Positions 1-5,820 of a stretch of 7,852 bases of DNA are shown in pieces. The position numbers and the translations under genes are program-made. Position 1 is the stretch's first letter. Each line of letters opens with the position of its first letter. The notes under the pieces were generated by a model, which was not told the origin of the DNA, did no database searches, and worked only from the letters and a program-made list of their open reading frames with translations. The stretch is from JBGOTP01 sp041476545. GTDB taxonomy: Bacteria > Acidobacteriota > Vicinamibacteria > Vicinamibacterales > CAVVIG01. The stretch spans positions 1 to 7,852 of the forward strand of contig JBGOTP010000252.1 of NCBI GenBank assembly GCA_041476545.1. The letters are read 5' to 3'.

Positions 1-1
1 C

Positions 2-217
2 GGTGCGCTCGTTGACATGGGCGACGTGCGGGCCACCGCCAACATGGCGATGCCTGGCATGGTGATGCCAAGCGGCATGCAGGTGCATCCGAGTCGCGTG
101 CCGGGACGCTACGACGGCACCGCCGAATTCGGGATGTCTGGCGCGTGGCCGATGACGGTCGAGTGGGATGGGCCGCGCGGACGCGGCTCCGCGTCTTTCG
201 AGGGGAACGTCCAATGA
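2..217 (+). CDS. YtkA/FixH-like periplasmic domain protein, 3' end only
   Basis: Only the last 71 codons are present; the frame is open from base 2 to the TGA at 215-217, so the start lies outside the window. The fragment has a methionine-rich stretch (ANMAMPGMVMPSGMQVHP), then PGRYDGTAEFGMSGAWPMTVEW, which is the usual C-terminal pattern of YtkA/FixH-like beta-sandwich domains (Met cluster, then a 'PGRY...F.M.G.W...V' block). Such domains occur in periplasmic or membrane-anchored proteins, often beside metal-efflux operons, where the methionines may bind copper; that role is inference. Its stop overlaps the ATG of the outer-membrane factor by four bases (ATGA), so the two are probably translationally coupled in one efflux operon. 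The family call is moderate because the N-terminal half and any membrane anchor cannot be seen. Confidence 0.6.
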   Translation, partial: GALVDMGDVRATANMAMPGMVMPSGMQVHPSRVPGRYDGTAEFGMSGAWPMTVEWDGPRGRGSASFEGNVQ

Positions 218-1647
218 AGAGACAAGCGAAAGCGATCGTGCTCGCGGCAGCGTGGATGCTCGCCGCGGACCGTGCAGGCGCCCAAATACCGCTGACCGGG
301 AGCGCCGACCGACGACCGCAAACAGGCATCGCCGAGGTGCGGCCGCTCGCGGAGCAGTACATCGACACGCGCAACGGCCTATCACTCGCCGACGCGATTG
401 CACGCGCGATAGACCGCGAGCCGACGTTGCGCGCCGCTCGCGCTGAGATCGACGTGGCGCGCGGCATGCGGATCCAAGCGGGTCTGCGGCCCAATCCCAC
501 GCTGTCGTTCGAGCGGCGAGAGGAACCGGCCGGCACCGACAATCAAACGATGATGCAGGTGCAGTGGCCGCTGGATTTGTTCCGCCGGCCCGCTCGCGTC
601 GCAACTGCGGACCGCGAGGTCGAAGCGACCGAACGGTCGGTCGATGATCGGATCCGCATGCTCGTGGCCGATGTCCGGCTGCGATACGGCCAGGCGGCTT
701 CGGCGATCCGCGAGATGACCGTTGCCGGCGACCTCGCGACGTCCATGCGGAGCGCATTCGAGCTGCTCGGACGCCGCGTGGAGGAAGGCGCCGCACCGCC
801 GCTCGACCGGGACATCATGGACGTGGAGCTCCGGCGCATCGAGTCTGATCGTCTCCTCGCTGCGGGCCGCGCGGCAGCCGCCATGTTCGAGTTGAGACGA
901 GCGATCGGGATGAGCGCGGATACACCGCTGATGTTGCGCGACACGCTGGAGGCGCTCGCGCCGCGGCCGGTGCCGGATGCCGCCGACCAGGCAACAGCCG
1001 CGGCCGGCGTACCAGTAACCCCAGTGAGCGATATCGCGACGGACGTGGCTGTTCACCTGGCCGTCGATGTGGCGATGGTCCGACAACGCGCCGATGTTCG
1101 CGAAGCCGAGGCTCGCGTGAACGTCGCGGAATCGCGGCTGGCGCGCGCACGCAGCGAGAGCCGATTCGACGTCAGTCTCTTCGGATCGTACTCGCGCATG
1201 GACCAGGGTTTCTCGCAGATGGGATTCAACGCGAACGGCGGATTGGATCGGGTTCACGGCGTGTTCCACTACGTGTCCGCTGGCGCGATGGTGACCGTGC
1301 CCCTGGGGAATCGCAACCAGGGCGGGATCGCCGCAGCTCGAGCGGAACACGTGGGGGCGGGAGCGCGGTTCGATGCGGTGCAGCTTGCGGCTCAAGCTGA
1401 ACTCGCTGCCGCAGAAGCGCAGGACACCCAAAGCCGGCGCGCCTTGGCACTCATCGAGGGGAGCGTGCGTCTGGCCCGGCAGAACCTCGACGTCGTGCGA
1501 CAGACCTACGCGCTCGGTCGCGCAACGGTGTCGGACGTGCTCGTCGAACAGCGGCGGTATTTGGACGTCGAACGCGCGTACACGGAAACGTTGAAAGCGG
1601 CGTATGAGGCACGGACGGCGCTGCAACGCGCCCGAGGAGACCGGTGA
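214..1647 (+). CDS. TolC-family outer-membrane efflux factor (CusC/CzcC-like)
   Basis: A 477-residue outer-membrane channel subunit of a tripartite efflux pump. The ATG at 214 is chosen because it gives a clean signal peptide (MKRQAKAIVLAAAWMLAADR, cleavage expected after GAGA-type residues near 23), overlaps the previous stop as ATGA, and sits behind AGGGGAA at 201-207; the frame is open further upstream but that part reads as shadow of the previous gene. Two outer-membrane efflux repeats are visible: the first at about residues 55-215 (LADAIARAIDREPTLRAARA, then RPNPTLSFE), the second from about 280 to the end (AEARVNVAESRLARARSE, then VTVPLGNRNQG, and a final helix with LVEQRRYLDVERAY). 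No lipobox cysteine is present, unlike E. coli CusC. The length is normal for the family. Its stop overlaps the adaptor start by one base. The substrate is probably a metal ion, judged from the neighbours, but an organic substrate is not excluded. Confidence 0.9.
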   Translation: MKRQAKAIVLAAAWMLAADRAGAQIPLTGSADRRPQTGIAEVRPLAEQYIDTRNGLSLADAIARAIDREPTLRAARAEIDVARGMRIQAGLRPNPTLSFERREEPAGTDNQTMMQVQWPLDLFRRPARVATADREVEATERSVDDRIRMLVADVRLRYGQAASAIREMTVAGDLATSMRSAFELLGRRVEEGAAPPLDRDIMDVELRRIESDRLLAAGRAAAAMFELRRAIGMSADTPLMLRDTLEALAPRPVPDAADQATAAAGVPVTPVSDIATDVAVHLAVDVAMVRQRADVREAEARVNVAESRLARARSESRFDVSLFGSYSRMDQGFSQMGFNANGGLDRVHGVFHYVSAGAMVTVPLGNRNQGGIAAARAEHVGAGARFDAVQLAAQAELAAAEAQDTQSRRALALIEGSVRLARQNLDVVRQTYALGRATVSDVLVEQRRYLDVERAYTETLKAAYEARTALQRARGDR

Positions 1648-2906
1648 TGAACCACGAATCAGACAGGCGCATGCGATGGACGGCACTCCTGCTCCCCGCT
1701 GTGCTGTTGATGGCTGCCGGCGCTGGAGGCGCGTATCTGTTCCTGCGCCGCGCGGCGTCGTCGCCGGCCCCACCGTCTACGTGGGGTCCACCTTCAGGCG
1801 GACAACAACCGTCTGACGCCCCAGGCATGGCAAGAGCCACCCCGCTGCCGGACATCGTGGTACCGCTGACGGAAGAAGCCGTGGCACGCGCGGGCATTGA
1901 GGTTGCGACCGTCGGGACATCGGGCGCCGCCAGTCGCGTCCGCATACCCGGCACCGTGCAGCCAAATGCCTATCGATCCGTCGCAATCACACCCATCGTC
2001 TCGGGCCGAGTCACGCGTGTGGGCGCCGAACTCGGGGAACAGGTGCACCGCGGCCAGGTGCTGGCAGACATTTACAGTCCAGAGTTGGCGGAGGCCCAGA
2101 CACGCTTTCTCTCGTCCCGCGCCATGTTGGAAGCTCACGAACGGGAACTCCTTCGGACGGAGAAGCTCGTGGACATCGGTGCCGCGAGTCGCCAGGAACT
2201 CGAGAAGCTCCACGCGGAACACACCGGGGCAACAACGATGGTCGAAAGCTATCGGTCGCGTCTCACGTTGCTCGGCATGACCGACGTCGAGATCGCGACA
2301 CTCTCTCCCGCGTCGGAACTCAGTGCGACTGTGTCGGTGCTCTCGCCACTCGACGGTGTGATCACGACGCGAGGGGCCAATGTTGGCCTGAACGTGGACA
2401 CGACGATGTCGCTCTTCACCGTTGTGGATCTATCGACCGTGTGGGTCGTCGGCGCTCTGTACGAGCGCGACTTCGCCGCGGTGCGGGTCGGGAGTCGCGC
2501 CACCGTTACGACGACGGCCTATCCCGGCCTGAGGGTCGAAGGGAGGGTGAGCTACATCGATCCACACATTGAAGAAGCCACGCGGACCGCCCAGGTGCGT
2601 GTCGAAGTACCCAATGCGAAAGGCGAGCTGCGGTTTGGCATGTATGCCGAGATGCAAGTGGGCGACCCGCGCGCCAGCGTGGCCGTCGTTGTACCGCGAA
2701 GTGCCGTTCAGGTCGTCGGCGATCGATCGGTGGTGTATCTGGTAAACCCGAGGGAGCGTGGCCGATTCATCGAGCGCGAGGTCCGGTTGGGGGAAGCGAA
2801 CGGGGAGAACGTTCAGGTTGTGTCCGGCGTTCAGACTGGTGACGTCGTGGTCTCGAAGGGCAGCTTTTCGATACGCGCTGAGCGGGAGCGCCTTGGCCTT
2901 CGATGA
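1647..2906 (+). CDS. RND efflux periplasmic adaptor (HlyD/CusB-like membrane fusion protein)
   Basis: A 419-residue adaptor that links an inner-membrane RND pump to the TolC-like channel. The ATG at 1647 overlaps the upstream TGA by one base and has GAGGAGA at 1634-1640; a GTG at 1644 would give one extra codon but poorer spacing. The N-terminus is a membrane anchor (residues 11-33, WTALLLPAVLLMAAGAGGAY onwards). The barrel-sandwich/lipoyl half-motif is at residues 120-147 (GRVTRVGAELGEQVHRGQVL), followed by a coiled-coil hairpin at about 150-200, the second lipoyl half with LSPLDGVITTRGANVGLNVD, a beta-barrel domain, and a C-terminal membrane-proximal domain ending in RAERERLGLR, which is a common end for CusB/CzcB-type adaptors. 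The gene therefore looks complete. The pump gene normally found next (cusA/czcA-like) is missing; the sequence turns into a minus-strand kinase fragment within about 50 bases. No CusB-type Met metal-binding motif is obvious, so the substrate is uncertain. Confidence 0.9.
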   Translation: MNHESDRRMRWTALLLPAVLLMAAGAGGAYLFLRRAASSPAPPSTWGPPSGGQQPSDAPGMARATPLPDIVVPLTEEAVARAGIEVATVGTSGAASRVRIPGTVQPNAYRSVAITPIVSGRVTRVGAELGEQVHRGQVLADIYSPELAEAQTRFLSSRAMLEAHERELLRTEKLVDIGAASRQELEKLHAEHTGATTMVESYRSRLTLLGMTDVEIATLSPASELSATVSVLSPLDGVITTRGANVGLNVDTTMSLFTVVDLSTVWVVGALYERDFAAVRVGSRATVTTTAYPGLRVEGRVSYIDPHIEEATRTAQVRVEVPNAKGELRFGMYAEMQVGDPRASVAVVVPRSAVQVVGDRSVVYLVNPRERGRFIEREVRLGEANGENVQVVSGVQTGDVVVSKGSFSIRAERERLGLR

Positions 2907-3441
2907 GTATCAACATCGCGTTCATCTGCGGCATGGGCATGCTCAAGGAAACGCGAAACGCTTTGACCGCCGATGGGACGCTATGGAGCGAACGCAGCTT
3001 CCATGTCGACTCAAGAGTGGAAGCAAAGGAAAGCTGCGATCGGACGTCCCCACCGTCGGCTACGTCGAAAATGAGGTACGGCACTACCGTGATCGGGTAC
3101 CCCGACACGATCTGCTCGCCAGCATCCTTGACGAACGCAACCTTCGTGACATGATTGTGCTTGCACAAAGCTGATAGATCACGCTCGTACTTGTACGCCT
3201 CAATCATGTCGCCGACCACGTCAACAATCTGTCGATGGTGGCCATGCTGTGTCGCGAGATTCAGGAATTGCGCGAAGTTGAATGCTTTCAGGAAACATTC
3301 CTCGCCATCCCTCGTCACTCTGTAACAGACTGAAAAGAAGCCGCCAGTCGCGCCCGGTGGCTTTTGCACCCGCGGACCAACGTGCCAGCCGCTGTCGAGC
3401 GTCAGTCCCTCTAGGTTTTCCGCCGCGTTATTGTCTGCCAT
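2767..3441 (-). pseudogene. Serine/threonine protein kinase, N-lobe only, truncated before catalytic loop
   Basis: The frame starting at ATG 3441 (MADNNAAENLEGL...) carries the first half of a eukaryotic-like protein kinase domain. Visible are a glycine-rich loop at residues 30-42 (GATGGFFSVCYRV), the ATP-binding lysine in CFLKAFN (K52), a probable helix-C glutamate in AYKYERDL (E86), and a hinge region around residues 119-135 (VVPYLIFDVADGGDV). After WKLRSLHSVPSAVKAF (ending near base 2956) the HxDxKxxN catalytic loop should follow, but it is absent, as are DFG and the rest of the C-lobe. The frame runs on to a stop at 2767, but its last 140 bases are antisense to the adaptor gene and carry no kinase signal. 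The remnant cannot be catalytic. An upstream in-frame ATG at 3477 is possible, but the text from 3441 fits the family better. Neither start has a clear ribosome site. It is probably the last gene of the minus-strand cassette. Confidence 0.7.
2907..2956. other. Breakpoint zone between efflux operon and kinase remnant
   Basis: This interval separates the intact adaptor stop codon (2904-2906) from the last minus-strand residue that still follows the kinase pattern (near 2956). On the plus strand an ATG overlaps the adaptor stop (ATGA at 2903-2906) and opens an 83-residue frame, but its translation does not resemble the start of an RND pump and it is antisense to the kinase. On the minus strand the kinase frame reads on without the expected catalytic-loop motif. 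Neither flanking gene is explained here, so the join between two unrelated segments lies in this stretch. No inverted repeat, target-site duplication or insertion-sequence end could be seen. Confidence 0.55.
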
Positions 3442-3570
3442 TGGGTGCGGAGGTATTGCTGATGGCCGCCACGACATGGGCGGGCTCTACAACGCAGTTT
3501 ACAACGGGAAGGCCAGCCGTCCCTCTACTCTCGACAAGTTGCGTGGCTGCATTCGGCGCTGCGTAGCCCG

Positions 3571-3833
3571 CTAGAGGACAAAATGCGGGTCACTGACCCG
3601 TCGATCGCGCGCCCACCCCACGACGGTCTGTGACCCGGCCAGTTCGAGGTGCGCGAGCTTGAAGCTCTTGTCCCTCCCCACCGCGAGATCGCGCGCCCCG
3701 ACCTCGTCGTCGGTGATGGCGATGGGCGCGATTTCTCGGACGGTGGCCGGCTGGTTTCCCCGGAGATACACAACACTGACGATTTCGCCGCAGTCGCGGC
3801 GGCCGTCAGGCGGGCGCGGAAGTCGTCGCTCAT
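3571..3833 (-). pseudogene. Small WYL-like domain protein interrupted by a frameshift
   Basis: Two overlapping frames together make one plausible small protein. The first starts at ATG 3833, 25 bases after the Mrr stop, and reads MSDDFRARLTAAATA. The second frame contains GEIVSVVYLRGNQPATVREI, then APIAITDDEVGARDLAVGRD and KSFKLAHLELA, ending at the TAG at 3571-3573. The 'I.V.Y.RGNQP.TVREI.PI.....V.ARD......SFKL..LEL' pattern resembles a WYL-type small beta-barrel (ligand-binding or regulatory module). The second frame has no ATG of its own; its only start is a GTG at 3771 inside the beta-core. The parts would join by a one-base loss or equivalent shift around 3784-3797 (GCGACTGCGGCG region). 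Read this way the product is about 87 residues. It may be a pseudogene, a sequencing error or, less likely, programmed frameshifting. The family assignment rests on pattern memory and is moderate. Confidence 0.5.
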
Positions 3834-3858
3834 GGGTAGGAGCCGGTCACCGGGGTGG

Positions 3859-4497
3859 TCACTCCGCCTTCCGCTTGAGTATGTCTGTCAGCCAGGACAA
3901 GAGCTGGTTGCCGTTCTTTAGCTCGAGCCGGTAGGGCATCAACGCAGCCAGCGGGTGATCAGTCAGGATGCCAGGGGCAAAATCGCTGGTGGTTGTGATC
4001 AATCCCTTCGAAGCGTTCTGCTCAACCTCGAGCACGCCAAGAACGCTGCGGACGTCGTCGGCGGTCACGAGATGGCCAGGACTGTAGGCCTTTACCTGGT
4101 CGACGATTCGTATTGAACCGACTCCCGGCCGGCTGGCGATGATGTCGCGACCACGATCGCCAGACCGAGGAGTGAGAACGACCTCTGGCCAACCAACTCG
4201 CTCATAGGCGCCCGCGATCAGTTCCTCCAATTTGCGCCAATGAATCTTGTAGAGGAATTGGGGATCGCGCTGGATATTGCGAACAATCTCGAACCACGCT
4301 GTCGCAACTCCGACGACGAGAGCTCCATCGAGGGTGCTGGCGCCGAGATCGATGATGGTCGCTTGGAGAACGAGCTCAGGGCCATCGACTGAAATACTTG
4401 GCGGAAATGGTTGGGTTCCAGAGGGGATGATGGGAAGAGACAGGCTGACTGCGTTCGCGGATGAAGTCCCCCGCGGCGATTCCAATCGCGTCGGCAA
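3859..4497 (-). CDS. Mrr-type restriction endonuclease domain protein
   Basis: A PD-(D/E)xK nuclease of the Mrr_cat type, the class that cleaves modified or foreign DNA. From the TTG at 4497 it has 212 residues. The N-terminal 80 residues (SISVDGPELVLQATIIDLG, then WFEIVRNIQRDPQFLYKI) form a family-specific lead-in. The catalytic domain follows: WRKLEELIAGAYERVG (E91/E92), LTPRSGDRGRDIIA (D114 and D118), IVDQVKAY (Q134-x-K136), and ASKGLITTTSDFAPG with the closing LELKNGNQLLSWL. All expected active-site residues are present, so the domain should be competent. The start is uncertain: TTG 4497 has no clear ribosome site. The frame continues upstream, past one TGA (4519-4521), straight into the zinc-ribbon ORF, so this may be the C-terminal part of a larger zinc-ribbon/Mrr protein of about 284 residues broken by one nonsense codon. 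The WYL-like gene starts 25 bases downstream. Confidence 0.8.
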   Translation of the reverse strand: MPTRLESPRGTSSANAVSLSLPIIPSGTQPFPPSISVDGPELVLQATIIDLGASTLDGALVVGVATAWFEIVRNIQRDPQFLYKIHWRKLEELIAGAYERVGWPEVVLTPRSGDRGRDIIASRPGVGSIRIVDQVKAYSPGHLVTADDVRSVLGVLEVEQNASKGLITTTSDFAPGILTDHPLAALMPYRLELKNGNQLLSWLTDILKRKAE

Positions 4498-4518
4498 CTC
4501 ACCCGGTCGCAGCGAGCT

Positions 4519-4716
4519 TCAATTCTCCGAGCCGGTTGTTATGGAACCAGTGACAGAACCGGTCGCTCTGACCTCGCCGGAAAGAGACACAGAGAACCGA
4601 CGCGACTTCGAGCCACAGTTCGGACAGGGCTGTCGATCCGCCGGTGGAGTGCTCGACGATTCGCCATCGATGGTGGCTCCGCACTTTCCGCAGGCAACTT
4701 CTGGAGAGGGCGTCAA
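4519..4716 (-). CDS. Four-cysteine zinc-ribbon protein or N-terminal domain of the Mrr gene
   Basis: A 65-residue ORF beginning at TTG 4716. It has two CxxC pairs, C9-x2-C12 (ACGKCGATIDGE) and C31-x2-C34 (CPNCGSKSRRFSVSLSGEV), the layout of a zinc ribbon, followed by a Thr/Ser/Gly-rich stretch (ATGSVTGSITTGSEN). Zinc ribbons of this pattern are often N-terminal modules joined to variable C-terminal domains. The ORF ends at TGA 4519-4521, and the same frame then runs without another stop through the whole Mrr domain. The start is supported by a full AGGAGG six bases before the TTG. The frame is also open upstream only as far as a TAA at 4792-4794. It may be a separate small protein or the front of a nonsense-interrupted fusion; the second is preferred because frame and spacing match. 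Confidence 0.6.
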   Translation of the reverse strand: MTPSPEVACGKCGATIDGESSSTPPADRQPCPNCGSKSRRFSVSLSGEVRATGSVTGSITTGSEN

Positions 4717-4722
4717 CCGTGT

Positions 4723-4728
4723 CCTCCT
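4723..4728 (-). promoter_or_regulatory. Consensus Shine-Dalgarno for the TTG start at 4716
   Basis: On the minus strand the order is AGGAGG, ACACGG, TTG. A perfect Shine-Dalgarno core at six-base spacing is the main reason to accept a TTG start for the zinc-ribbon ORF, and it argues that translation is initiated here independently of the upstream genes. Confidence 0.6.
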
Positions 4729-4823
4729 GATCGTGGGACGGTTCGAAAGTGCCGCGTCGCCAGAGGAGTGGCTGTGCAGCGAGCCTTGGGCTTAGGATTC
4801 CGCGCGGTCGAGCCACCACGACA

Positions 4824-4913
4824 TCAGGTAACCCTTTCAGCGTTCCGTTTTTGCAGGTCGTGCATTTCATTGGCTCCGGCTTTTTTCTTCCCGCCCTTTG
4901 CCTTCTTACTCAT
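4824..4913 (-). CDS. Lys-rich 29-residue micro-ORF coupled to the membrane-protein gene
   Basis: The ATG at 4913 overlaps the TGA of the membrane-protein gene as ATGA (4910-4913). The ORF reads MSKKAKGGKKKAGANE, then MHDLQKRNAERVT, and stops at TGA 4824-4826. Eight of the first sixteen residues or so are basic or glycine, giving a strongly positive N-terminus and a short helical-looking C-terminus. Its stop overlaps another ATG at 4824 (TGATG), which opens only ten codons before a TAA but lies in the same frame as the zinc ribbon. Overlapping stops and starts favour translation by coupling; there is no good ribosome site of its own. It is unrecognised. It could be a small basic partner of the acidic or membrane neighbour, or a chance frame. 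Confidence 0.4.
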   Translation of the reverse strand: MSKKAKGGKKKAGANEMHDLQKRNAERVT

Positions 4914-5566
4914 TTTTCGTCGCTCGGCGTGGGCGTCGGTGGCACAGTTGCCGGCGCTGCAGTCGGTCTGTCTGGTGTCACGCGCCCTGCTCCAGGCGGT
5001 CGACTTGGATCTATCGAACTGAGCGGTGGCGGACGATCCGGGGTGACTCGTCCCCTTTGCTGATCGGCAGCCGGGGTCTGCGGCGGAACTGACGGTGTCT
5101 GCGTTGTCGGCGGCTTTGGCATTTCGGACCTACTCCCTATGTTGACAATCGCGAATGCTGACAGCAATCCAATTCCGAGCACGCAAGTGACCAGAGCTGT
5201 GTAGTTAAAACGATATGTCCACGTCCGCCAGCCTCCTCCAGCGAGGGCGCCCGGCTTGCGAAGGCCCTTGAGGCACTGCAATTCGTGGCGCATGCTCTCC
5301 ATGCTGGTCATTTGAGAACAGAAGATCGATAGCAGGCTCAGGACGAGAAAGCCCCACGCCGGAGCCAGTAGCCACCATACGGACCACGGGAGGGGCTCGG
5401 GCGCTATGTCCTTCAGGAATGCCATGGACACGCCCAACGCGCCGCCCGCGAGGGTCACCGTGGTCTTGTCGAAGTCCGCCGAGGCCTGCGATTCGCATTC
5501 CTCCAGCAGTTGCTGATACGTCGCGTCTGCGTCGGTCTTTTCTTCCACGTGATCGAGGTCGATCAT
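4910..5566 (-). CDS. Three-helix membrane protein with Pro-rich cytoplasm-type tail, unknown function
   Basis: A 218-residue protein from ATG 5566. The N-terminal 34 residues are acidic (LDHVEEKTDADATYQQLLEE) and probably helical. Three hydrophobic stretches follow: about 35-51 (TTVTLAGGALGVSMAFL), 61-84 (WSVWWLLAPAWGFLVLSLLS) and 122-142 (YTALVTCVLGIGLLSAFAIV). A hydrophilic, weakly charged loop links the second and third. Residues 148-218 form a Pro/Thr-rich tail that contains GRVTPDRP twice (172-179 and 194-201). The 'FDKTTVTLAGGALGVSMAFL' region resembles small hypothetical membrane proteins that recur in phage and defence neighbourhoods; no function is known to me. It is the first gene of the minus-strand cassette and diverges from higB across about 250 bases. 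No ribosome site stands out before the ATG, so the start is uncertain, but the next upstream starts give no convincing sequence. Confidence 0.75.
   Translation of the reverse strand: MIDLDHVEEKTDADATYQQLLEECESQASADFDKTTVTLAGGALGVSMAFLKDIAPEPLPWSVWWLLAPAWGFLVLSLLSIFCSQMTSMESMRHELQCLKGLRKPGALAGGGWRTWTYRFNYTALVTCVLGIGLLSAFAIVNIGSRSEMPKPPTTQTPSVPPQTPAADQQRGRVTPDRPPPLSSIDPSRPPGAGRVTPDRPTAAPATVPPTPTPSDEK
4964..5053 (-). repeat. Two-copy GRVTPDRP peptide repeat in the Pro-rich tail
   Basis: The octapeptide GRVTPDRP occurs at 5053-5030 and again at 4987-4964 on the minus strand, 22 residues apart. The copies use different codons at seven of eight positions (gga/ggg, cga/cgc, gtc/gtg, acc/aca, ccg/cca, gat/gac, cgt/aga) with no amino-acid change. 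This is therefore a peptide repeat kept at protein level and not a recent DNA duplication. Confidence 0.75.
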
Positions 5567-5659
5567 AGGTCGCAGTGTGAGCAGTGGCCAGCACGCAAAC
5601 GTGATTCAGCGTTCCGGAAGATCGGACGAACGGCCGCGAGATTATTGGAAAATCGAGCA

Positions 5660-5686
5660 CGCCCGCGCCTACGCCACGCGCGGGCG
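5660..5686. repeat. GC-rich inverted repeat in the divergent intergenic region
   Basis: CGCCCGCGC at 5660-5668 and GCGCGGGCG at 5678-5686 are perfect reverse complements with a nine-base loop. There is no T-tract on either side, so it is not a standard intrinsic terminator. It lies between the start of the membrane-protein gene and the higB promoter and could be a protein-binding site, a fold in a leader transcript, or a chance product of GC-rich DNA. Confidence 0.35.
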
Positions 5687-5747
5687 AGCGGAAGCCTGCG
5701 CGGTGCGCGGGTTGTCACTGGTTAAGAGGACGCTTCATCGGCCAAAG

Positions 5748-5775
5748 TTGACTTGGTTACATTTGATGTTGTAAT
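5748..5775 (+). promoter_or_regulatory. Sigma70-like promoter of the higB/higA-immA operon
   Basis: TTGACT at 5748-5753 and TGTAAT at 5770-5775 are separated by 16 bases, close to the sigma70 consensus, in a locally AT-rich stretch unlike the surrounding DNA. It lies 46 bases upstream of the HigB start and its -10 box overlaps the left arm of the palindrome at 5773-5795, a usual layout for an autorepressed toxin-antitoxin promoter. Confidence 0.65.
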
Positions 5776-5795
5776 GTTCCCTTGTTGGGAACATT
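5773..5795 (+). promoter_or_regulatory. Palindromic operator, probable HigA binding site
   Basis: AATGTTCCC at 5773-5781 and GGGAACATT at 5787-5795 are perfect 9-base inverted arms around TTGTT. The site covers the end of the -10 box and the expected transcription start, so a dimeric helix-turn-helix protein bound here would block RNA polymerase. HigA-type antitoxins are known to repress their own operons through such palindromes; assigning this site to the downstream HigA-ImmA fusion is inference from position. Confidence 0.6.
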
Positions 5796-5820
5796 CATTT
5801 GGAGGCAATGGTTTCATCAA

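Noticed and set aside
382..1773. Long 463-residue minus-strand frame
   Set aside because: It is antisense to the TolC-like gene and reflects GC-rich third-position bias; the plus-strand protein has clear domain structure.
2900..3000. Insertion-sequence ends or target duplication at the efflux/kinase join
   Set aside because: No terminal inverted repeats or short direct repeats could be found on either side.
2903..3154. Plus-strand 83-residue frame whose ATG overlaps the adaptor stop as ATGA
   Set aside because: The overlap is tempting, but the translation does not resemble an RND pump or any family and most of it is antisense to convincing kinase text.
4277..4795. Plus-strand 172-residue frame
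   Set aside because: Antisense to the Mrr and zinc-ribbon text, with no recognisable motif.
4792..4824. Ten-codon ORF MSWWLDRAES overlapping the micro-ORF stop
   Set aside because: Too short to call; kept only as part of the overlap observation.
4499..4870. Minus-strand 123-residue frame starting MKCTTCKNGTLKG, resembling a YgiT-type zinc knuckle start
   Set aside because: Only the first ten residues look zinc-finger-like; the rest is unlike any such domain and most of it overlaps the better-supported zinc-ribbon frame.
5641..5735. Possible integron attC-like recombination site in the spacer near the toxin-antitoxin operon
   Set aside because: There is an inverted repeat and a GTTAAGA, but no matching RYYYAAC/GTTRRRY pair or attC architecture.
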